Shown: positions 31,588 to 36,265 of the stretch, one piece after another | Layout: each line of letters opens with the position of its first letter | Position numbering within the stretch: the stretch's first letter is position 1 | Origin: Candidatus Vogelbacteria bacterium CG10_big_fil_rev_8_21_14_0_10_51_16 | GTDB taxonomy: Bacteria; Patescibacteriota; Minisyncoccia; Phycocordibacterales; JACRKE01 | DNA length: 36,265 bases | Direction: 5' to 3' | NCBI GenBank assembly: GCA_002774795.1 | Contig: PCYI01000021.1 | Coordinates: forward strand, 350 to 36,614 | Program-made: the position numbers and the translations under genes | The notes under the pieces: generated by a model | Databases searched by the model: none | What the model was told of the DNA's origin: nothing | What the model saw: only the letters and a program-made list of their open reading frames with translations

Positions 31588-32445
31588 TTACTTTTGTGTA
31601 ACTTCTCTCCCTTGCTCCGACAATTCTTCTAAGGATGGGATTTGTCTTTCTCGATACTCGTTCCATTCTGTTGTGCTCGCTCCGAAAGCCCCGCTAAGCT
31701 CATTAAATACCCCCGGATCTTTAGGACTAACGCCAAGCTGCTTATACAATTCAGCTACTCTGTCTGCTTTTTGTTCGCGGAGCGCTTGGTCAATTTCGTC
31801 GATGATCACCTTGTGTGCTTCTTTCTCCTCTTCTGGGATTACCGGTGGTACCAAGAGATGCTGGCCAAAAGGTTCAATTAAACCTTCGAAGCTTCCATTC
31901 TCTTTGAACTCAAGAGCAGCCACATCTGGAAACTTCATTGATTTTTCTATTTCTTCTAATTCTCCCCCTGCAAAACTCTGATACGCGAGCGAGAGTACTC
32001 CGCTATGAGAAACAATACCAAGACTCTCTAATCCAGCCAGCTGTTGCTCCCTCACAAGTGCCGCCAACCCTTCAGTAAATCGTGCCTTCGCGTCTGCGAA
32101 ATTAGCCTCGCCAAATAAGCTTGCATCTTGGTGTTCGAAGAGATACTTCATGATCTCTGCATATCTCGGCCCCAGAAATTTGCTCACCCCTGCACTCACC
32201 TCACCGAAGGCATCGTTGAGTGCCAAGGGTACGCCTAATGCGCGAGCCATATGAGCGCCCGTCTCAAAAGCCTTGAGCTGTGAGCTGGAGATGAGCAACT
32301 GTGGCGGCCGCTCTAAGCCCCCAACAACCTCACCGAGCTGCCCCGACAAAGCGGCACCCTCTGGCTTCAGGTGCCACTGCTTGACCGGCTTCTGACCAGT
32401 CATATCCACAAACGCTGAAGCGTGACGAATTAAATATACTTTCAT
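31588..32445 (-). CDS. Histidine phosphatase (phosphoglycerate-mutase-like) with long C-terminal extension
   Basis: The 285-aa protein opens with the phospho-histidine motif LIRHAS. ISSSQLKAFETG then occupies the place of SPLxRAxxTA (Lys for Arg), and the second catalytic His is in GIVSHSG. Residues beyond about 195 form an added helical region with EEEKEAHKVIIDEIDQAL and EWNEYRERQ not usual for the family. It could act on phosphoproteins or small phosphate esters; the substrate is unknown. TATACT with exactly 6 nt to the ATG predicts a leaderless message. Confidence 0.8.
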   Translation of the reverse strand: MKVYLIRHASAFVDMTGQKPVKQWHLKPEGAALSGQLGEVVGGLERPPQLLISSSQLKAFETGAHMARALGVPLALNDAFGEVSAGVSKFLGPRYAEIMKYLFEHQDASLFGEANFADAKARFTEGLAALVREQQLAGLESLGIVSHSGVLSLAYQSFAGGELEEIEKSMKFPDVAALEFKENGSFEGLIEPFGQHLLVPPVIPEEEKEAHKVIIDEIDQALREQKADRVAELYKQLGVSPKDPGVFNELSGAFGASTTEWNEYRERQIPSLEELSEQGREVTQK

Positions 32446-32457
32446 GTGTGGAGTATA
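32443..32457 (-). promoter_or_regulatory. Leaderless-type -10 box of the histidine phosphatase gene
   Basis: TATACT (32452-32457, minus strand), CCACAC, ATG. No SD. Confidence 0.55.
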
Positions 32458-32506
32458 GCAAAATTAATGGTGTCTAACATCTTTAACCTTCTCAACCCTC
32501 AAAGGG

Positions 32507-33292
32507 CTAACCTTTGCCTTTCTTTATCAATTCCAACAGTTTGTCGTGGACATACCCGTTTGAAATCACACAGCCCAAACCTTCTTTATCGTACCTTCTC
32601 TCATTGCCTTGTAAATCAGTAACCTTACCACCGGCCTCTTCGGTGATGATCTTCAGCGTCGCGACGTCGTGCGCGTACTCCCCGTAAAATACTGTTCCGA
32701 CGAACTTGCCGTTCGCAACCTGCACGCCGCCGTAGATGACGGAGAGCAACTTCATCACTTTGCACTTTTCTCTACTTAGGGCGTCGAGGAGAGGCAAATT
32801 TGAGAACCCAAGATGCCGACCAGAGCCCTCGGCGCTCACGTACGCGTTGAGGAAATTGTCTTGTTTCGAAACAAATATCTGGCTTCCATTCCGATAAGCC
32901 CCACCCCCTTTCGTTGCCCAGTACATATTTTTCATGATTGGATCATACACTACACCTAGAACGGGTTGGCCAGTCTCTTGCTCAACAAGAGCAAGAGAAA
33001 AAGTAAACATGGGCAGTCCGAGTGAAAATGGCATGGTGCCGTCTATGGGATCACAGACCCAGGTGTAGGAGGATCCTTCTTTGATGACACTTTTTTCCTC
33101 GCCGTAGATGCTGTGGTCGGGGTAGACTTCACTTATTCGCTTGACGACGAGATAGTTGATCTCTGTGTCTGCTTTTGTAAGAGGAGTGTTGTCCTCCTTC
33201 CACGTAGTCTCGGTGGTGAAGCTAAAATACCGTAGCGCTATTTCACCAGCATCCACGGCAAGTTCTTTGGCAAATTTTAGATATGTCTCCAT
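32507..33292 (-). CDS. Inositol-monophosphatase-family phosphatase
   Basis: The protein is 261 aa from ATG 33292; the upstream in-frame extension is not used because a TATACT box (33302-33307) lies only 9 nt before this ATG. Metal-site motifs are the GEE string, WVCDPIDGTMPF (DPxDGT) and EYAHDVATLKIITEEAGGKVTD. The family hydrolyses inositol phosphates, fructose-1,6-bisphosphate, histidinol phosphate or PAP. The usual N after DPxDGTxN is P here. Substrate cannot be fixed. It is placed 62 nt from the histidine phosphatase start on the same strand but with its own promoter. Confidence 0.85.
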   Translation of the reverse strand: METYLKFAKELAVDAGEIALRYFSFTTETTWKEDNTPLTKADTEINYLVVKRISEVYPDHSIYGEEKSVIKEGSSYTWVCDPIDGTMPFSLGLPMFTFSLALVEQETGQPVLGVVYDPIMKNMYWATKGGGAYRNGSQIFVSKQDNFLNAYVSAEGSGRHLGFSNLPLLDALSREKCKVMKLLSVIYGGVQVANGKFVGTVFYGEYAHDVATLKIITEEAGGKVTDLQGNERRYDKEGLGCVISNGYVHDKLLELIKKGKG

Positions 33293-33460
33293 TGTGAAAG
33301 CAGTATACCCCGCCTGCTTTTCTATCATAAATTAAGAACGGAGGCGACTTAACTACATACCACACATAACGCCGGGAAGCCGTGCTCTGCATTGACTCGG
33401 TGACTGCGGAAGGGGGAAAGTCTTGTGGACGAATGGCCTTAAGGACGATAGGATTACGAC

Positions 33461-34132
33461 ATGGAAGAATTGCCGGAAATCATTCTCGTCGACAAGCCCA
33501 AGGGCATCACTTCCTACGACGTAATTAGGCTACTTAAACACACCCTCCCGCGTGGTACAAAAATCGGCCACGCGGGTACCCTCGACCCGCTCGCAAGCGG
33601 GCTTATGATAATCGGCATCGGCCGAGGCACCAAACGCCTGACCGAGTTTCTGAAGCTCCCGAAAGTGTACACAGCCGACGTGCTTCTGGGACGGCGCACG
33701 AGCACCGGAGACCTAGAGGGAGAGGTACTCGAGGAGCGACCACTAACATCCCAGTCACTAAGTGACTGGGATGTTAGGAAAACTGTTGCAGGTATGTGCG
33801 GAACCCTTGAGCTCCAAGTGCCGGCCTACTCGGCGGTGAAGGTCGGCGGGCAACCGCTCTATAAAAGAGCCCGGCGGGGCGACACTAGCATAACTCCGCC
33901 CATAAAAACGATGCAGGTTGCCCGCGCGGAACTTCTAGAGCATTTTGCGCACGAACACGGCTATGTTTTACGTGTCGAGTTTGCCGTCGGCTCCGGCACT
34001 TACATCCGCTCCTTGGCCGAGGAGCTTGGTCGCCGCTTCAATCTACCCGCCACCCTCGCCGACCTTCGGCGCACTATTATTGGTGAGTTTCGCATCGAGG
34101 ATGCCCGGCCCATGGAGAATTTCCACTCCTAG
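33461..34132 (+). CDS. truB: tRNA pseudouridine-55 synthase TruB with palindrome-encoded segment
   Basis: The 223-aa enzyme has VDKPKGITSYDVI, GHAGTLDPLASGLMIIGIGRGTK with the catalytic Asp in GTLDPLA, VPAYSAVKVGGQPLYKRARRG, and GSGTYIRSLAEELG. It converts U55 in the T-loop of tRNAs. The length is near the short bacterial form without the PUA domain. Residues about 95-106 (LTSQSLSDWDV region) are encoded by a perfect 35-nt palindrome (33743-33777) that also exists between genes elsewhere in the window. The insert lies in the variable stretch before the G...Q.P.YSA motif, so activity may persist. A weak AGGA lies before the ATG. Confidence 0.9.
   Translation: MEELPEIILVDKPKGITSYDVIRLLKHTLPRGTKIGHAGTLDPLASGLMIIGIGRGTKRLTEFLKLPKVYTADVLLGRRTSTGDLEGEVLEERPLTSQSLSDWDVRKTVAGMCGTLELQVPAYSAVKVGGQPLYKRARRGDTSITPPIKTMQVARAELLEHFAHEHGYVLRVEFAVGSGTYIRSLAEELGRRFNLPATLADLRRTIIGEFRIEDARPMENFHS
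33743..33777. repeat. Perfect palindrome inside truB
   Basis: CTAACATCCCAGTCACT, one A, then the exact reverse complement. It has the same AGTCACT-A-AGTGACT core as 9311-9349, 10219-10257 and 11277-11313, but with different, still perfectly paired outer bases. Confidence 0.85.
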
Positions 34133-34152
34133 CAACAACAAAAGATTCACAT

Positions 34153-34297
34153 ACTTTGAATTACGAAACTCGTAAAATTACCGTCATTGCGAGGGCTTTA
34201 GTCCGAAGCAATCCAGGAACCGCGACTTATTTTCTGGATTGCCACGGGCTTACGCCCTCGCAATGACGACAGTGAGTAGAGTTTCGTAACTCAAAGT
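34153..34297. repeat. 145-bp imperfect inverted-repeat element (MITE-like)
   Basis: The outer arms ACTTTGAATTACGAAACTC and GAGTTTCGTAACTCAAAGT pair. The inner arms CGTCATTGCGAGGGC and GCCCTCGCAATGACG pair. A GAAGCAATCCAGG/CTGGATTGCC pair lies between. Inner sequences of the type CGTCATTGCGAGG..GAAGCAATCC are widespread in bacterial genomes. It sits 20 nt after the truB stop. Confidence 0.85.
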
Positions 34298-34329
34298 CAC
34301 ATAATTTGTGGCATCATACCATAGCCAAG

Positions 34330-34359
34330 TTGTAAAGCGGGCTATTTTTCTGCTATATT
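34330..34359 (+). promoter_or_regulatory. Promoter of tRNA-Gln
   Basis: TTGTAA (34330-34335), 18 nt, TATATT (34354-34359), ending 17 nt before the tRNA. Confidence 0.5.
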
Positions 34360-34376
34360 TGTAGGTGCTACCCTAC

Positions 34377-34447
34377 TGCCAGATCGTCTAATGGTAGGAC
34401 ACATGCCTCTGGAGCATGTTATCTAGGTTCGAATCCTAGTCTGGCAA
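34377..34447 (+). tRNA. tRNA-Gln (anticodon CTG)
   Basis: The 7-bp acceptor TGCCAGA/TCTGGCA, D arm GTCT/GGAC, anticodon stem CATGC/GCATG with loop CTCTGGA (anticodon CTG), and T arm CTAGG/CCTAG with loop TTCGAAT all fold well. CCA is not encoded. The acceptor strand and following bases (34440-34451) also pair perfectly with 34465-34476. Confidence 0.9.
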
Positions 34448-34616
34448 CAAACAAGCGAAGCAGTTTTGTTGCCAGAAGAAAGGCGACTGATCGCCTTTAG
34501 TCTAGGATTCGAACGCCGGAGCTTATGACCATCAGCAGAGGTTGCGCGAGGCGGTGCCCAGCTCGAGGCGAGCGACGGCGAAACGAGAGGCGAGGGAGAA
34601 ACTCCTAGTCTGGCAA
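34435..34616. repeat. Partial copies of the tRNA-Gln 3' end downstream of the gene
   Basis: CCTAGTCTGGCAA at 34435-34447 (in the tRNA) is repeated directly at 34604-34616. An inverted piece, AGTCTAGGATTCGAAC, is at 34499-34514. Hairpins lie at 34440-34476 (12-bp stem) and 34479-34498 (AAAGGCGA/TCGCCTTT). This looks like the trace of integration or duplication at the tRNA. I see no gene in 34448-34872. Confidence 0.6.
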
Positions 34617-34759
34617 TTGTAAAAAAGTGGCTCATCGCAATGTCTCCCAAGGTGAGACCTATGTGAGGACCTATGTGAGCTATCCACAACAAATCTCCAA
34701 AATAGCCTTTATATATCTACATCGGGTGTGGATATGTGTGGATATATAGAGCTTAAAAC

Positions 34760-34840
34760 AAAAAACGCCTCATCCGATGAGACGCTCGTGAGTCGTTTTT
34801 TGTAGTGGACCCGACACAGAGGCGCGCTCTGTGTCGGGTC
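34760..34840. terminator. Two tandem terminator hairpins after the 34873 gene
   Basis: The hairpin at 34808-34840 has a perfect 14-bp stem (GACCCGACACAGAG). The hairpin at 34760-34801 has CGACTCACGAGCG..CTCATCGGATGAG structure flanked by A6 and T6 runs, so it can stop transcription from either side. On the minus strand they come 33 nt and more after the stop codon at 34873. Confidence 0.75.
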
Positions 34841-34872
34841 TGGTGTGTGTGACAGTGGCAGGAACTGGGAGC

Positions 34873-35187
34873 TCAGCTAAAGTCGAGGCTCTCGGCCATC
34901 GAAAGCAGGCCGATTCTCACGTTCTCCCGGAAACGCTCCAGGATGGCGACCTCCGCCTGCTCCATACCGTACCGGTAAAGCAGAGTCATGAGATATGCTC
35001 CCCGTGCGTGATCCTCACTCTCCGGATTGATGAAGGCGGCGAGATACTGTCCGTTGACCTCCCGCCCCTCCCGGAACGCCTCGGCGAGCACGAAGCACGC
35101 GAGGTCGCGCCTGAAGGCGGCGCGGGACTCGTCGGCCTCTTCCGGATTCGGGTCGTCGTCCAGGTCCAGTCTTCTGTTGCAGCCCAT
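34873..35187 (-). CDS. Unknown acidic helical protein, 104 aa
   Basis: ATG 35187 is chosen over the longer frame because AAAGGAG lies 8 nt upstream. The protein begins MGCNRRLDLDDDPNPEE and has helical segments RAAFRRDLACFVLAEAFREG, YLAAFINPESEDHARGAYLMTLLYRYG and AILERFRENVRIGLLSMAE. It has no membrane helix and no motif I recognise. It follows the gene at 35265-36062 by 77 nt. Between them is a strong hairpin (CGCGGGCC/GGCCCGCG, 35211-35230) just ahead of the SD, which may shape relative expression. It belongs to the SD-bearing unknown gene class. Confidence 0.6.
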   Translation of the reverse strand: MGCNRRLDLDDDPNPEEADESRAAFRRDLACFVLAEAFREGREVNGQYLAAFINPESEDHARGAYLMTLLYRYGMEQAEVAILERFRENVRIGLLSMAESLDFS

Positions 35188-35210
35188 AGTGGTTCTCCTT
35201 TCCTTTCCTT

Positions 35211-35230
35211 CGCGGGCCGTGTGGCCCGCG
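35211..35230 (-). promoter_or_regulatory. Intercistronic hairpin before the SD of the 104-aa gene
   Basis: CGCGGGCC and GGCCCGCG are perfectly paired around a 4-nt loop, with no T-run. It is more likely an mRNA processing or stability element than a terminator. Confidence 0.5.
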
Positions 35231-35264
35231 GGGGTGAAGTTGTTGTCGTTGGTCCCAACCGGCG

Positions 35265-36062
35265 TCAAAGCGGGCGTTCGGCTTGGATGCGGAGCCACTT
35301 CAGACCCGCAAGGTAGTTTGCGCGAAGTTTGTCGTAGTCGGTCACCTCTTCCGATGACGCATCAAAGCACTTCAATAGAGTGAGTACCAATGCGACTGTT
35401 TCCTGATCGTCACGCCATTCGTGAAAGAACCGGGCAAGCAAGTTTCCCTCTCTCGTCACTATCTTGTTAGTGCTGAAACGGACGATGATCTGGACCAACC
35501 GAAACTGGAAGTTCATTAGACTGGATTCATCCGAAGCCTTGTCTGACTTGTCTGAACCTGCCTTGTCGTCATCCTTGGGTGGCACAAACCGCTCGAGTTT
35601 GTCGAGAGCGCTCTCGAGCGTGCCCACCGCCTCAGTGGCTTCGCGGGCTTCTGTCTCGAGCTTCTCGGCGAACTGGTCGAGGAGCCCGCCACGAACTGCC
35701 TCGGCGAATTGGAGAAGATTTCTTGGCTCGCTGGTGTCTTGCGAAACCGACAACCAGAAGCTCCTCGACATCTCCGGCCGCATGGGCCACGAGAAACTCC
35801 ACATACGGAGGCTGTTGAAGAAGAACTTCGCCTTGCCCCTAACTTCTATCTCGATGCCACCCGTCGAGACGTTGTCCCGGTAGAAGACTCGCAGGAAAGC
35901 GGCCGCGATGGCGTGCACCGCCTCGCGCAACTTCTCCCACATCCGGCTCCGCTCGTCGCCCGCGCGCAGAAGGCGCTCTAGGGCATCCTTCGGCTTAAGC
36001 TCCTTCTGATCCCTGTCTTCTCCTAGCAAACCGCCCTCGATAGCGGCTGTGACGTCTTTCAT
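35265..36062 (-). CDS. Unknown soluble helical protein, 265 aa
   Basis: ATG 36062 follows GGAGGT by 7 nt. The protein is helical (KDALERLLRAGDERSRMWEKL, AVHAIAAAFLRVFY). The middle part has GGIEIEVRGKAKFFFNSL, and LLDQFAEKLETEAREATEAVGTLESALDKLERFV is probably a coiled coil. A charged linker (PPKDDDKAGSDKSDKASDES) separates a second helical domain (FQFRLVQIIVRFSTNKIVTREGNLLARFFHEW). I do not recognise the family. It is first in a two-gene unit with the 104-aa gene. Upstream (36063-36265) I see a GAAGCTC/GAGCTTC hairpin, a CATACT box near 36134-36139 and a CCGCC/GGCGG hairpin, but no gene. Confidence 0.6.
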   Translation of the reverse strand: MKDVTAAIEGGLLGEDRDQKELKPKDALERLLRAGDERSRMWEKLREAVHAIAAAFLRVFYRDNVSTGGIEIEVRGKAKFFFNSLRMWSFSWPMRPEMSRSFWLSVSQDTSEPRNLLQFAEAVRGGLLDQFAEKLETEAREATEAVGTLESALDKLERFVPPKDDDKAGSDKSDKASDESSLMNFQFRLVQIIVRFSTNKIVTREGNLLARFFHEWRDDQETVALVLTLLKCFDASSEEVTDYDKLRANYLAGLKWLRIQAERPL

Positions 36063-36265
36063 CTTTCTACCTCCGCGCTTTTAGGCTCGCCGGCCAGTAA
36101 AGGAACCTGAAGCTCACCATGAGCTTCGCTGAAAGTATGCAACCATGTACTTCACACAAATGCAAGTCTAGCAAAAGTAACTGCTCACAAAAACGAGTGG
36201 CGGCTAACTAGCACAACATATCTCGCTCCGTCTTTGCCACCGCCTTTGGCGGGGTCCCGTCCGAA

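Noticed and set aside
33340-33460. Possible SRP or group II intron-like RNA before truB (GGAAGGGGGAAAGTC)
   Set aside because: I could not find the conserved SRP loop pairing or a domain V/VI fold; it is left as an unexplained leader.

Overview
The window looks like a piece of a Patescibacteria (CPR) chromosome, most likely Parcubacteria-like. This is inferred from gene content and not from any search. The genes are compact, mostly on one strand, and of moderately high GC. Many are families I associate with CPR draft genomes: an Obg without its C-terminal domain, a small coiled-coil protein, a Pro/Ala-rich mini-protein, DUF2339, DUF2914, DUF4178, DUF5680 and DUF2200 proteins, a sortase beside membrane-anchored surface proteins, and a VIT/CCC1 transporter. 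One tRNA (Gln, anticodon CTG) is present. I see no rRNA, CRISPR array or intact transposase.

Layout. 0-9.2 kb: a partial small gene, a palindrome-rich gap, a fibronectin-III surface protein, obg, a thioredoxin-reductase-like flavoprotein, a glutaredoxin, a PD-(D/E)XK nuclease, an unknown gene, a cupredoxin-like protein and a GlcD-type FAD oxidase. 9.2-11.3 kb: three unknown membrane-protein genes with two near-identical terminator modules. 11.3-14.1 kb: a two-gene operon of a cyclopropane-fatty-acid-synthase-like methyltransferase and a DHCR24-like FAD reductase, a possible lipid-methylation pathway. 14.2-20.5 kb: guanylate kinase, a Cys-rich surface protein, VIT transporter, DUF2914 membrane protein, P-type cation ATPase and a 51-aa protein. 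20.5-26.6 kb: a gene-poor stretch, then an envelope group (sortase, thrombospondin type-3 protein, DUF2339, FecR-like). 26.7-31.6 kb: a decaying accessory region with an intact Phd/RelE pair, a RelB antitoxin whose toxin is broken, an ORF with an internal stop, and DinD and phosphotransferase remnants fused at one junction. 31.6-36.3 kb: histidine phosphatase, IMPase-family phosphatase, truB, tRNA-Gln with partial copies of its own 3' end, and two unknown genes.

Two patterns cut across the map. First, start regions fall into two classes. One has a TATACT-like -10 box exactly 6 nt before the ATG and no Shine-Dalgarno sequence (SD), which predicts leaderless mRNA; it is seen at six genes. The other has a strong GGAGG-type SD, usually with a TTGACA-like -35 and a leader; it covers nearly all the unknown accessory genes plus gmk. 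Second, several palindromic repeat families lie between genes and also inside reading frames (cfa, truB and a surface protein), where they add or replace protein sequence without breaking the frame.
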